DNA from: Paracentrotus lividus
Lineage: Eukaryota; Echinodermata; Echinoidea; Camarodonta; Echinidae
Length of the DNA: 64,000 nucleotides
Direction of reading: 5' to 3'
Assembly (NCBI GenBank): GCA_940671915.1
Contig: CALNVZ010003435.1
Location: 4,539,744-4,603,743 of the forward strand
Shown: piece by piece, positions 35,600-47,810 of the stretch
How positions within the stretch are numbered: the stretch's first letter is position 1
Layout: each line of letters opens with the position of its first letter
Notes under the pieces: model-generated
The model's database searches: none
What the model was told of the DNA's origin: nothing
The model's input: the letters and a program-made list of their open reading frames with translations, nothing else
Position numbers and translations under genes: made by a program

Positions 35600-37225
35600 T
35601 ATTCTCTTCATGTCAAGGGACGGACAGTTACTCAAATCATCTGTTAACGGTTAATAATGGTCGAATGTATCCTCAGTCTACTCCTCGAATGTTTTACACC
35701 CAATTAATGTCCCTCAATTACCATGATGCCCATGACATTCACGCCTCGCCATCCTTGATAAAAAATAAATAAAGACATGAAATAAATTGCACTTTCTAGG
35801 ATCTATTAAAACATGTATGTATCCCTCTATCCGCCTTCTTAGCCCGTGTTTATACTTTTTAACAATAACAATACCAGAATCAGACAATTGGATCTTGCAG
35901 CTCAGTCCAGTTTCTATGGAACGCCATGAGGGCAAGCACATTTTATGGTGGTCTGGTTTTATATACCGTAGTGAAGGTGTAATTGGATGTGATTTGGGGT
36001 TTTCACGTAACGACAATTCTTTGTTGCAGGTCTTAAGCTACAGTCACACAGACCAAGGAGAAGCTCCTTGCAACAGACACTTACGTTGAGTTACGTCCGG
36101 CGTTGCGTCCAAAAATTCCCTTTTTTCTGTGGAACCCTGTTGCACCACAAATTGTCCACCCCCCCCGAGAATTAGGAGACAAGAAGAAGTTTGACCAACT
36201 GCTGTTGGACCAAGTGGATATACCCCACCCCCCAAAAAAAAAAAAAATACACACACATATATATACACCCACCCACACCCACACCCACACATACAAACAC
36301 AACACTCACTTCTAACACAATGCACATAACCTTACCACAAACAACGACACACACCAGGGCGCACATACACTACACACCAGACAGGAGGTAGAAGACAAAT
36401 TGTGTAATGGGTGACAATATGTGGTTCTTGGTTTCATTTTGCCGAAACAAATTGGCACAATTTGGTTAAAAATTGAGACCAGCACGTGCAGCACAAATTG
36501 TCGCCTCCGAAAATTAGGCGACAATTTGTGGTGGGGCGACAATTTGTGGTGTCAGTTTTTGCACAAATTGTCGCCCAATTGTCAGGGGTGACAATTTGTG
36601 GTGGGGTGACAATTTGTGGTGGAACAAACCCCACGGTTCCTTCCCTTCAGAGTCAGCAGTGGAAATAGTGATAATAATTATCGTTCATTCAATAAAACAA
36701 AGAAATAGATAATAAATAATAGAAAAGATTATAAAACAAGGATAAAACAATAAAAACGTACCTTAACGTAAGTGCCTGTGTGACTGTAGCATTAAGACAT
36801 TATTTCATGTTACGAAAGCGTTTCAATTACATTACATTAAGAAAAATATAATAAAATAAAATAAATAAAGTTCATTCTTATTGGCGTCCAATATAAACTG
36901 GATTGTGTTACCTGATCAAACTACCTGATTCTGATATTGTTTAGGAAGTATAAACACAGTCTAAAAGGCGACTGTGAAGGAGGTGGAATTCAGGGGAAAC
37001 AGAATTTCGGAATATACTTTCAAAAAGTACAATTTCTTCCATGTCTTCAGTCTATTATCAAGGATAGCGAGGAATGAATGTTATCGGAATCACAGTAATT
37101 GAGGGACGTTTATTGGGATGTAAAACATTCGAGGGATAGGACACATTCGACATGCGTGAATTAAAACCATGATTAACAGATGGTTTGAGGGAACGTTCGC
37201 CCCTCGATATGAAAGCCATTCCCCA
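35600..37225. mobile_element. 1.6 kb inverted-repeat element with a core of ACAATTTGTCGCC words
   Basis: The left arm (about 35600-36093) is the reverse complement of the right arm (about 36756-37225). Both pass through CGAATGTTTTACA, GTCCCTCAATTAC, GTGTTTATACTT and, innermost, GCTACAGTCACACAG and CACTTACGTT. The core (36094-36755) holds seven copies of CACAAATTGTCGCC or its reverse, GGCGACAATTTGTG, at about 36147, 36489, 36525, 36537, 36560, 36588 and 36607, plus a CA-rich microsatellite. No transposase. Frames in the core repeat PPQIVT-type peptides and are translations of the word. Confidence 0.8.
36248..36375 (+). repeat. CA-rich microsatellite
   Basis: ACAC, CACCCA and ACAAACAC repeats following a 14-A run, inside the core of the 1.6 kb inverted-repeat element. 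Confidence 0.85.
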
Positions 37226-37655
37226 CAGGCAATAATTGATGGAGTATATTCAAGGTGGTGTACAGCCCCTTTTAGCGTAATGATCTAATGGGCGACAGTT
37301 TACATAACACGAACCTTGTTCAGCATAATTACTGGATCGGTCATCATCTATTTCAGAATATAATATTGATTATGAAACCATCATATATCGACTACAAAAA
37401 AAAAAAAAAAAAAAAAAAAATGCTGTATGTTTTCATCCAGTTTAACAAACCTGATTCACACCAAACCTGGCTTTATCAATTGAAAGGAAACATTTTCCTT
37501 ATTCAGTATTCATCTACAAAGCTCACTTTGACGGAAACCTTTATAAAAGTAATATTTAAAAAAAAATATCTTATTCATCTTCTTAGTAATCTCTGCAGTA
37601 CATTGATTTGAAAAACTCGCCTTCAAATCTTATTGAAGTGTATTATCTATTTTCA

Positions 37656-37704
37656 CTTATTATTATTATTATTATTATTATTTTTTTTATTTTTTTTATT
37701 TATT

Positions 37705-37743
<39 letters not shown>

Positions 37744-37768
37744 TTTTTTTTTTGGGGGGGGGGGGGTT
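37656..37768 (+). repeat. (ATT)n / (TTTA)n microsatellite with G run
   Basis: Two (ATT)n blocks separated by TTTA repeats, ending in about 12 T and 13 G. Confidence 0.9.
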
Positions 37769-40619
37769 TTCCAATTGCTTAGTATCAACCATATTCAAGT
37801 TATCTTACACCAAGTATTCTTGAACGAGACGCTGACAACGCTGAGGGAATAGATCGAAAGGACGGGTGGTCGGTGGGAGGACGGTGGAGGGATAAGGTTA
37901 TTAAAACACGGGGCCGTGAGTCAAATCCAAGTACCACATACGACATCTTTTTCAATTTATAATAACAGATGCATGTAATAAAGTCATGTTCAAGAACGAA
38001 TGTTCAATCATGGGGCGGATTTACACGACGGGTGGATCATGGGCTTTTTCCGTTTTATCAAATTCTCGGGAGGGTCGTAAAACTGTTCGTCTATATCACG
38101 GAGGATAAGTTATCTATTACTTGAAATTATTAATGATAAGGTCAAATTTCAATGTACTCAAAAGCTCAAAAAATGAAGACACTTTTTTAGACAAAAACGG
38201 AAGATTCAAATCCGTGAAAAATTGCAAGGAAATGATGTATACCTCCGAAAATGCAATCGTTGTCTTAATAAACTATTTTCATCTGGAACTGTGTGGTGGA
38301 TCATAAAATCAAAAACATGAAAAAGCGAGGGGAAAAATACCGTCGTCGTTTTTATTGAAAAGAATTTCTCAAGATTTTTGCTGGTAGCTTTGCCAAGCAA
38401 CATTTGAAAAAGTGATGTATATAACGTTACACACAACGTGTTCGGTCTCAAATATTCGCCTTTACATTATCATGATTATTACGTTTACAACTTACATGAC
38501 TTATGTTCCGAACCGAAGGGTATATCTTGTTATTTAATATCCAGTTTGATTTTTTTTTTAAAGACTTTCAATATGATATCCTTTCTAATAATTGGTAGAA
38601 TAATATATACCACTTAGTTTTGAAGAAAAACAGGAAAATCAACTTTTCCTAACGAGAGTTTTGCTGTCGGCTCTGCACTAGTACAAAATAACTGCGGTTT
38701 TTGTGACATCGGTCATTTTTCAACCATAACAATCTAAATACCAAAAATCAATGATATAGGTCGAATCTCAGTTTTCTTATCTTATATTTCGTATAAACGA
38801 TAGCTTCAGAGTAATATAAATTTTAATGTTAAACAATATTTGTGCCCTATTGAAAATGCGAACACAATTATTGCATGACGTGTCCTATAAAAGATAATTA
38901 TAAGCCGATAAGAGAAAATCAGTTAGGAATCTTTTGCTTTACTTCACAACCGGCTCCGTCGTTAAGGTATCGGAAACTATCGACGATAGACATATTCCAT
39001 GTATTCTTTGTAATTTAGTTTACTTACTATTTTATGTCATGAATCGTTTCAAATAGTAGGCCCTATTTGGTAGATTTTAAATACATTTATGAATAATTTT
39101 TATTAAAAAACAACAACAATAAAAATTAACTTCCTAATATAAAATAACAACAGGAAAATGAAGCTTGTTTACCAGACTGCGGACTCCATATTTTCCATAT
39201 TATCATCGGTCACTCTCAAAGATGGAAAAACAATCTCGAAATCTAAAATGGCCGATAGATTGAGAAGGCGTGATCAATGACCGGAGGATCTCTACTCAAC
39301 ATATGTTTTCCTAATTCACACAACCACTTCAAAAGAGATTTTTATTTATTCCAACGTCGGAATGATGATTTTATTCTCCTGTTTTCGTTCGCAGAAAAAC
39401 AGGAAAAAGCAAAAAACGAGAAAAAAAGCTGCTAAACGAATCAAAAGTTACCACAAAAAGCGTGTTATATTTTCCCCTTTGTCAAAAGGATTTCCCCCGC
39501 CGGAGAACATGCGTGTGAATTATTATCAGTAAGTATATAATTAACGGCGCCATAGTGTGAAGGTTATACTACTAATTCATCATAAAAAATATAAAAGAAT
39601 AAAAATATGGGCATAACTGCCGCTATAACGTTTGATGACGAAGCCATATGTTCGGCATATGCAAATCACACACGCATGTATATATTGTCTTTATGAAAGT
39701 ATATTTTGTGATAATTGTATCTAAATTCATATCATGACAATGGCGTGATGCCTAAGAAACGTAAACACACAAAACAACAACAAAAACAAAAACAAATAAA
39801 CAATTCAAAATACTTGTTGATGAAGAAGGAGGCCTACCAGTAAATACAATAAATAAAAAATGGCACTACGTTTAAGGCCGCCTAGTTTTATCAGAATACA
39901 TTCAGTACATTAACTTCATATTTTATTTCAATAAACAGTCATTAAAAAATTTAAAACAGCATATATGGTAAAACTCCAGATAATTGCCCGTAGAGATACG
40001 CACCTGTACGTGCACGAAGATATATATTGTGCAAGAGAGTAAAGCGATCGACCATGAAATTACAAGATGGGAGCGAGGGGCTCTGTGTATACGTGCAAAT
40101 GTTACATTTTTCTTCATTTTTGTTTCACTGTCATGATAAAGTTAAAAAGTGTTAAAAAACCGATGACTCTGCAAGAAATTTATTTACAAGTGATGTTATT
40201 TTGTTTCTCATAATCTAAATCAAATTTATCTGACCACTGATGACATTGAAACACAATTATTGGTTGAGATATTGTGTTTCCCATCTCGGCGCATCCTAGT
40301 TTCAGAAAAGAGCTTAACGAGTAGATGACAGATGTAAATGGTTTACCCATGATGTTCCTGCGGTCATCTACCCACAACCTTATTTATTCCCCTCAAGACC
40401 GGGTTTTTATTTTGATACCACTCTATAATACAATATACCTTTTACTGGCATGAGGCAAAGAGGGGCCTGTGCCCCCAGGACACACAAAGCAAAAAATAAA
40501 AAATAAATAAGAACAAACTTCAAAATAGTCCTAGTCGGTATTATCCGCTGTCCCCTTGACCAATGTGATAACCTCACTTAATAAAAAACAGCAATAACAA
40601 CAAAAACAACCACCTAAAA

Positions 40620-40860
40620 AAAATAAAAATGCGAGCGCGAAGCGCAAGCTGAAGATCCCATAAAATCAGCTATAATCACTTCACATTAAAGCGTCAATAA
40701 TGAGCGAATGGGAAAAAAATAACTTCGCGAGCGCAAAGCGCGATCAGTAAATTTTGCCTCGTATTTATTCTCCCCCCCCCTTTTCAATTCCTTAACACCC
40801 TGATAATCGCATCCCCTTTTAAAAATGAGAGTGCGAAGTGCGATCGGGAAAAATCACATT
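40620..40860 (+). repeat. Cluster of degenerate GCGAGCGCGAAGCGC words
   Basis: Three spaced copies: GCGAGCGCGAAGCGCAAGC near 40631, GCGAGCGCAAAGCGCGATC near 40727, GAGTGCGAAGTGCGATCGG near 40828. Related words occur at 5756 and 6046. They stand out as CpG-rich islands about 100 bp apart in AT-rich DNA. Confidence 0.6.
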
Positions 40861-41434
40861 TTATAACCTAGAAATTTTATTTTAATATCTATCAATACTT
40901 TTCGATTGTCTGTACTTGTTCATATTATGTAATAGTGTGGGATTACTTTTCATGACAACGCCTTTTATTTGAAATATAGGCCCGTTTTGAGAAAGTCGGT
41001 ATGGTATTCCATAATGGTCTAATTCAAAATTAATTATTGTTTAAACATGTTAAGCACGAGGTAGTAAATCTTCTAAGCATAGGTAACTTTTCCCTACATT
41101 CTTTCTATTTTCACGGTATAATGTACTTTAAACCATGCTGCATCCTGATTCGTTTTAACCTTAGCTTTTCGAAAAGCTTTTAAAATTCTTTTTTGTTAAT
41201 TTCCCTTTTTTCTTATCGAGTGATTTCATCGTAAGTTCCCTTACTTTTTTTTTAATACTTTTTTTCCCGCTAAAAAAAAAGTAAAGGAAAGACAGAGCAC
41301 ACTATAAGCATGATAAGTACAGCTTCAATTCTTAATATGTTGGATTACCCTGCAGTATTCACTGTTTTTTCCCTCTCACACAGAAATATATATCTTTATC
41401 AGCAAATTCTATGTTACATTTCGTGTATGATCGT

Positions 41435-41623
41435 TTAAATTTCCGCTGAAACGAGCGACCGAATTGTCGCTATTGAATGGTGAGGCATGCGGCGTTTGCT
41501 TCCTTCGTTCTCCCGGTGCTTTTCAATAGTCGCTAGCTTCAATTCAAGCTCGGCTGCTAGCTCGTCCACGGTAACAATGCACAGGTAACGGCGAAGAAAA
41601 ACGCAGCTAATAGAATTTACCAA
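41435..41623 (-). CDS. Weak exon candidate, unidentified
   Basis: A minus-strand frame ending at a TAA, with about 40 well-mixed codons (VDELAAELELKLATIEKHRE, then NEGSKRRMPHHSIATIRSL) and higher G+C than the surroundings. The helical, charged pattern could be a coiled-coil or DNA-binding tail, but no family is recognised. The same DNA contains mirrored GCTAGC and AGCTTCAATTCAAGCT words, so it may instead be another hairpin-rich repeat. No clear splice sites. Confidence 0.2.
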   Translation of the reverse strand: MVNSISCVFLRRYLCIVTVDELAAELELKLATIEKHRENEGSKRRMPHHSIATIRSLVSAEI

Positions 41624-41974
41624 GATTGAGTTTCAGAGTGATTTTGAAAATTTTCATAGAAAATGAGAACCCTGATCTAAATAAGGAATTGAATATTCCG
41701 GCTGCAGCCAATGCTGGGGTGAGTGAATAGGGGAGAAAGAGAGGGAAAAGTCCATCTAACGATATCTGATATCAGCGAGAGTATTTCCAGCGCTGCCATG
41801 CTTTATATCCAACAAGTTTTCATTATTCCGCTTACCAGTTAAGTGGTCATTGAATCGTGGCAATTTATCTTTTGTGATGCAATTTAGAGACATGATGGGT
41901 TGAAAGCTCACGGGGATGCAAAGAAATTCATAAGGAATTGACACTTTGCTGAGAAATAGAAATTGAGATAGTGT

Positions 41975-41988
41975 GAGTGAGAGAGGGT

Positions 41989-42034
<46 letters not shown>
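41975..42034 (+). repeat. (GA)n microsatellite
   Basis: About 60 bp, nearly pure GA, purines on the plus strand. Confidence 0.95.
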
Positions 42035-42104
42035 AATATAAATAGTGAAAAGTGCGAGAGCACGGTAGAAATATGGGATTGAGGAGTTATTATTTATCAG
42101 TTAT

Positions 42105-42350
42105 AGAGTGTGTTCCTAAAAAAGGTAACCGAAGTTCAAAAGTCATTCATTTAAAGATTACATCATTTAATCCTGTGATTTGTTTACTAAAATACTAAGT
42201 AACTCATCAGCTTTAATTTGAGACATTGCTTAAGTCCAAACTGTCATGGGTCACAGAGTTAGGGTCCTTTGAAGGTGATAGGTACAAAACCCATTTTTCC
42301 AAGTTTTTGGTTTGTAGGGTATAAAAAAAACTTTTTAACGTAGTTGTTGT
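42105..42350. mobile_element. Possible solo end of a mariner-like element
   Basis: GTGTGTTCCTAAAAAAGG then TAACCGAAGTTCAAAAG has the same layout as the end of the element at 22097 (GGTGTTTCCG, AAAAAAGG, AAACCCAACTTTGATC). I find no matching opposite end, and a fold-back element starts about 20 bp further on, so this may be a truncated relic. Confidence 0.3.
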
Positions 42351-42369
42351 CATGTGGTATTTTTCAGCA

Positions 42370-42840
42370 AGTTTTAATAAAATGTCATCTTCTTTGCTGA
42401 AGTGGATTTCTCACTGGTAATGAGATGCCTTCTCGGTTATGAGTCTTTGGAGTCTCGGAGAGGTCGCCGCGACGTCTCCAGAGTCTCCAGAAGGTCGCGA
42501 GAAAACCAAACAAATGTCAAACATGTTCAATCTCTTAGTAGACTTCTTTCAGACGCGAGCAAGTCTCTGTGACGTCTCAGCGGGGTTGCCGCAACTTCCC
42601 CTAAGTATCCAAGACGTCGCAGAGACTTTGTTGGAACTTGCTAGCGCCTTAAAGAAATCGAACACGTTTGACAATGTTTTAGTCTTTTGTTCGATTTTCT
42701 CACGACGCCTTGAAGTATCATAAGACGTCACCACGACGTCTCCACGACTCAAGAGACTCATAATTATGAACCCATCTCATTGCCAGTGAAATAAGTCCTT
42801 TTGCAAATGAGACTGCATTTCATTGAAACTTATGTTTGTA
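42370..42840. mobile_element. Fold-back element rich in GACGTC palindromes
   Basis: The arms mirror each other around about 42605 (GGGGTTGCCGCAACTTCCCC). Matching marks are CACTGGTAATGAGATG at 42413 with CACTGGCAATGAGATG reversed at 42788, TTATGAGTCTYTKGAGTC, and AAACATGTTCAATCTC with its mirrored CGAACACGTTTGAC. GACGTC occurs five times within about 280 bp. Frames on both strands give similar peptides because the element is a palindrome, so neither is called a gene. Confidence 0.8.
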
Positions 42841-44379
42841 GGACGGTTTTGTCTGAGTTACGACTCTTATTCCATATTGGGTTCAAATTTATCATTGCAA
42901 TTATGAGTGACAAGAGAAATTTGAATCCCAATCCTTGTGATACATAAGCCCGTATGAAGACATGTATATATGTTTAAACGAAAGGATGTTAGTTTAAAGT
43001 GGTCGTTTGCATAAGATGGCTAATTGGTCTCTATAACAAAAATATTAACTTGTATAGATGTGTTTCCTTCGAGGACAATAGACGTTATGTATATCTAGAA
43101 AGATGGTGGTTTACAAAGTGGCGATGGTTCTGTCACCTTCTTGATATACATTATTTTATTCCATTTGCCACCTTTCATTCCCTCTTCCTTGATATTTCTC
43201 TCTCTTATACATATTCCGAACTTCTCCCAGCTTCCTCTCTCTGATTCATCTCTTTCCTCGCTCTCACGCGGATGATATAAAACTGCAGAAACTTAAACTT
43301 TGGAGAATCAGATTGCCGTAAAAGCATACTTTACTGGTACAAGCTTGTGCATTGGCCTCGCGTTGAATGCAGGCCAAATGGTGTCTGAAAAGAACTACAT
43401 TTGCTCAAAAACATTTCTTAAACAAAACAGCTACATTTCAAGTACATCTCTGATCGATTGTTGTGTGATGCCATTTTGTCTTGAATCAATGATATGGCGA
43501 GAACCGGTGGCTTTATGAAAATGACGAGGCGGTAAGTCTACGCCGTTTGCTGGTAGCTTTTTGAAAGCTCAAAAAAGAAAGAAAAAAAAATCGATAAATA
43601 TCGCGGATACTGTCTTTAGCGTTTACACGAAAGAGTGGTAAAGCATATATTCTTGACTTTTTCTGTTCTTTGTATTTATTTTTTCTTATTTTTCCTTGAC
43701 CAGCGGGAATACATGGGGGAAATGCAAAGAGATGGGCAATTTAGATATAAAACATTTGCAAATGGTTGAACAAAACAGATAAAGAATGGTGGGTTTTATT
43801 ATGAAAATGTTGGGTTTTAAGTTGAGAGTGAAATTCTTTGAGTCGAAGTGTTTTGTTCCGTTTATTAGTTTTCAATTTGATATGTAGACATAAGAATTAT
43901 TAATGAATTACCTATAAAGCACGAACAAAATTTGTTAAATAAGAAACAAAAGTATAAATAGAGATCGTTAAGGAATTAAAGAAAAAAAATAAATAGATTC
44001 CGTCGAATTTACAAATTTTACAAATATATTAAAAAAAAAAAAAATAAATAAAGGAACTACCCAAAGGGGAGAAAAGTCAAGAGGGGAAAAGTGGGGATAA
44101 AATATCTTTAAAAATAATATTTTAGTTAATAATGATGACAATTTTGTGTAAGCTATAGCAACAATTAAAATAATTTCGAACGTGGGTTCTTAGAGTAATT
44201 TGACCATCTTTTTTCAAATTCAAATTTTAATTTATATTTGTGTGAGATATGAAAGGGTGTTTCAATATTCTTGGAGATAAGAGTCAAAATTATGTTCTCG
44301 GTTGTTATTATTATTATTATTATTTTATCATTCAAATATTTTATTAGCTCATACCTCAAGAAATGAGGGCATAGTTTAC
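42841..44379. other. No gene seen
   Basis: AT-rich. A runs at 44030-44043, a short (ATT)n near 44305. Small frames near 43000 and 43300 lack motifs. Confidence 0.5.
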
Positions 44380-44837
44380 TTAAAGGTAGTGTCATCCTTT
44401 TTCACAAATTTCAAAAACTAATGCAACTTGACATAACCTTAGAATATGTTCAACCTATACTGTCTATTCAATCTTACTGTCATAGGTTGCCTAGATCAGT
44501 AATATGAAACGAAAATCTGACTACCAATCTTGACCAGCTCTCCATCAACATCGTTGATATTACAGCGCGTGCAGCACGGACCACACACAGCAATGTACAC
44601 ACGGCGCATCAGCGTGCATTATTCTCTGCGCTAAAGGTTAGCGGTTCGCACCGTACGGTATATTTTTCGAGGTTCGAAAAAATAGGAATGAATTTTGATA
44701 ATCGCAATATAATGACAAACATACACATTTGAGCTTAATCATGTTGTGGGAAGATATAGTCATTGGTATACTACTATATCCTCTCAAAAACTAGAAATTT
44801 AATAGTTTTGCCTGCAAAAGGATGACACTACCTTTAA
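44380..44837. mobile_element. TTAA-flanked MITE, AGGTAGTGTCATCC ends, copy 2
   Basis: Same ends and same orientation as 26217-26679, with scattered substitutions and a few short indels (for example, a GATCATGAT stretch of the first copy is missing here). TTAA is present at both borders. Confidence 0.85.
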
Positions 44838-45100
44838 GTTAGAGAGGTGCTAACTATTCTATTCATGTTCAATATACTACTCCATAAACATGTTAGCTTC
44901 CTGCTACAATTTTAGAACATGACATCCCCACTCCAAAAATTATGAGAAAGATGGCAGAAAGGAGGTGGGGGTTGATGTGATAAATATCATGAATATACCG
45001 ATGGAAATGAAGCAGAGAAAGAGAGAAAAAAGTACATTTAAAATGAATACAGGAAAAGAGAGAGATTTGGAAAGATAGAGCAAAAGATAAATAGAAGTAA
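44838..45100. other. No gene seen
   Basis: Short AT-rich stretch grading into purine-rich DNA. Confidence 0.5.
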
Positions 45101-45432
45101 TGGAGAGAGAGAGAGAGCGTTGAGACAGGGGGAGATAGATAGGTAGACAGAGAGAGAGAGAGAGAGAGAGAGAGTGAGAGAGAAAGAGAGAGAGAGTGAG
45201 AGAGGATTGAAGAGACTGAAGAAAATAAGATATCTGTGGGAAAGATAGAGAAAGAGAATCAAGTTACAAAGAAGTAAGTACAGGAAAGACACGGGGAAGG
45301 AGTGAAAGGAAAAGAGAGATGGAAAAAGCGATGGAGGAGGGCGGGTTAGACAGAGAAAATGTGTGTCAGTTGAAGGTGTATTAAGCAAAAAGAGGGGAAA
45401 AAGGAACTGGATGATTTAGAAAGAGAGAGGGA

Positions 45433-45468
<36 letters not shown>

Positions 45469-45475
45469 GAAAAGG
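45101..45475 (+). repeat. Purine-rich region with two (GA)n tracts
   Basis: (GA)n at 45101-45206 and 45420-45475, with AG-biased sequence between (AGAAGTAAG, GGAAAGACACGGGGAAGG). The leucine/serine frame on the minus strand is translated CT repeat. Confidence 0.9.
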
Positions 45476-47054
45476 GAGGATGAAAAGCTAGATATCGAAA
45501 AGGGCGAGCATTTCATGTGGAAGAAATACGCTTCACGAACGGAAGTGCCCGCCTCGCGCAGCCGACACGAAAAAGCGAATCAAGAATCGCGGGAAAAGAA
45601 GAAGTGAATTAGACGCCAGGAAAACTCTTACACTAAACTATGATGTTATGAAGACCATCTAGGTGTGTTTGGACAAGAAAATTTAATTTTCTCCACGGAC
45701 AAATTATTTCTCTTTCAGTTTCATTTACACTTTTTTTTTTTCAAGGGGGGGGGGGTCGAGAAGTGTTGAGAACGTGTGTTAAATTCATGGATGAAGTAAA
45801 CGTCAATAGAGGCTGAAATAATCGATGTTCATGCATTGTGGATACATGAAACACCACGAATAACATGACTAATCAATTTATCATTAATAACATGCATGTC
45901 TTGATGTTGGTACCTAATTATACATGATCATCACTTGAGTCGCTTTAAAACAATGAATCATTCTTAGATATTAAAAATAAAGCACTGTACCATTAAAAAA
46001 ATATTGAAGAATAGGTCATCAATCATTATTCAAACTGTTATTCATAGGGCTTCGATATCTTTCAACGTCCAAAATATTGAGAGGGTATATATAGTTGGAT
46101 TTAATATGTTTTATAAATTGAAATTATCCGTTAGCTGAAAATATAGCATATGCAGGGATAAAACATCAAAATCATCCAAATCGTTTGAATATTCTAGACA
46201 CGGAGAGATTGTTGCGGTTCTTTCGTGCGAGCAGACCTTTGTTAGAGGAAATGTTCGAACACTTTATTGGAAACGTTGAGCGGAAAAGGAAGAGCTTTAC
46301 GATCTTCAAAACACACTGTACAGATGACCGTCGCGACCTGATCTTGAAACTTGACACTAAGCGAGGACCAGGTCGCTCCTATAAACGTCACCAAACTCTA
46401 GGAATACCATAAGAAATTAAACTATAGTGCTTACTTTACTCATAGTCAAGTGAAGCTCGTTAAACGGCTAAGATTTCAGCAATTTTGTGTCTTTTTGACG
46501 TCAGTGCAACCGTTTTATCACTTGGAAATGGGAGACTGATGCAGGAGAACTGACGCCATGACTCAAATGATTATACGAGATCGTGTTTTTTTTTTTTTTT
46601 TTTTTTTTTCTTCTTTCTTCCTTCTTCATGGTAGAGATCAGAAAATGAATGTCACACATGATCAAAGCAGTGAAAGTGACAATCGGCAATAATACTGATT
46701 AGGAACAATGTAGCATCATTCACACTTAAAGCATTAATGTGTTTTATTGTCTAGGACCAAGATCAGTCTGTAATGAGTTTTTGTTTTATGATGCTCATGA
46801 CCTTGCTCTTAGGAAATACTAGTAAAAAGAAATTCTGGAGAATAGAAATATTGTCCTGTATTTATGATTCACATGTAATGTTACATGATATTTCGATTGT
46901 TCTCAGTTGCCTCGAAGAACAGTACCACATATATGAGGGTACTGTCCTCAATCTAACCTAAAAAAAAAAACTATTCTTAAAACCGTCTTTGAACGACTTT
47001 TCTCTGGATGTTCAACACTTTGCAGTTTTACCCTGAACACCAGCTTGAACAAAG
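45476..47054. other. No confident gene
   Basis: A CpG-bearing patch at 45533-45610. A 75-codon plus-strand frame at 46185-46412 (RFFRASRPLLEEMFEHFIG) has mildly coding-like composition but no homologue I know, and an opposing minus frame covers the same DNA. Pure T run at 46587-46609. Confidence 0.4.
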
Positions 47055-47263
47055 CTGCCGTTCCGGTTCAACAATGGGCAAAAACGGTCGAAATGAATCG
47101 GCCGTGTACTATTACAATGAGACTGGTCACAACAAACACGGGCTGTGCCGTACTAGGCGGAACGGCAACCGGTACGGTTGTTATGGGATCGCTCTTGGAG
47201 CGATTTGAGACGGTTTGCCGTACCGGTTACCGGACCGGACTCGGTGTGACGAGGCCTTAAGAC
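47055..47263. repeat. CCGGT/ACCGG-rich hairpin sequence
   Basis: GGCAACCGGTACGG (about 47163) and CCGTACCGGTTACCGG (about 47218) are mirrored around the hairpin ATCGCTCTTGGAGCGAT at about 47189-47205. Further CCGG/ACGG words lie at both sides. It ends in GGTGTGACGAGGCC. Probably part of a further MITE whose other end I could not place. The small frames across it are not conserved features. Confidence 0.5.
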
Positions 47264-47501
47264 AAACTGCGCCGACCAACTACATCTCAGAAAGTTATTC
47301 TATTGAAATAACCAATGTCACCCACAACGGTAAAGGAGTTCAATATTCTAGAGGGGTAGCTGCCTCGAATTTTCAAGGATTTAATTGTCTTAGGGTTGTC
47401 GAGAATATTTAAAGAGACAGTTGTTAAAATCGTCCTGTGAGGTAGTTGTCCAGTGTTGCCGGGTGGTACATGTTGTTTTCCTAGAACGGTGTATAATCGT
47501 T

Positions 47502-47533
<32 letters not shown>
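47502..47533 (+). repeat. (AG)n microsatellite
   Basis: About 32 bp of pure AG. Confidence 0.95.
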
Positions 47534-47534
<1 letters not shown>

Positions 47535-47810
47535 CAGACATCCTGATAATCTTAAAATACCATTTACCGATAAACTGTTGTTGAACAAAGTGATGCATTC
47601 ATAATCATTCATTTATACATCATTGTACATATTAGTCTTTCTCAGATTATGAGCGACATAATTTAAGTTCGGTATGTGTATTCTTAAATTATTTTCCTTT
47701 TTGGTAATGTCACCCGAGGATCAGAAGGGTACGTGGCATTTGAGCACACACACCCACTACAGAGACACTTACTGGGACGGACATGTGAGTGGAGTTGGGA
47801 GCAAACTTTT

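Larger units (their letters stand above)
37226..41434. other. Gene-free stretch with homopolymers and (ATT)n
   Basis: Contains an A run (37395-37422), (ATT)n/(TTTA)n with a T run and 13 G (37656-37766), and CAA-rich patches at about 39105 and 39773. No frame with coding character over 4 kb. Confidence 0.5.

Noticed and set aside
36044..36634. Repeated PPQIVT-like peptide suggesting a repetitive protein
   Set aside because: It is a translation of the DNA word GGCGACAATTTGTG, which runs in both orientations inside a mobile element.
42439..42761. Frames on both strands giving similar leucine-rich peptides
   Set aside because: The DNA is a palindrome, so both strands encode alike; no gene is implied.
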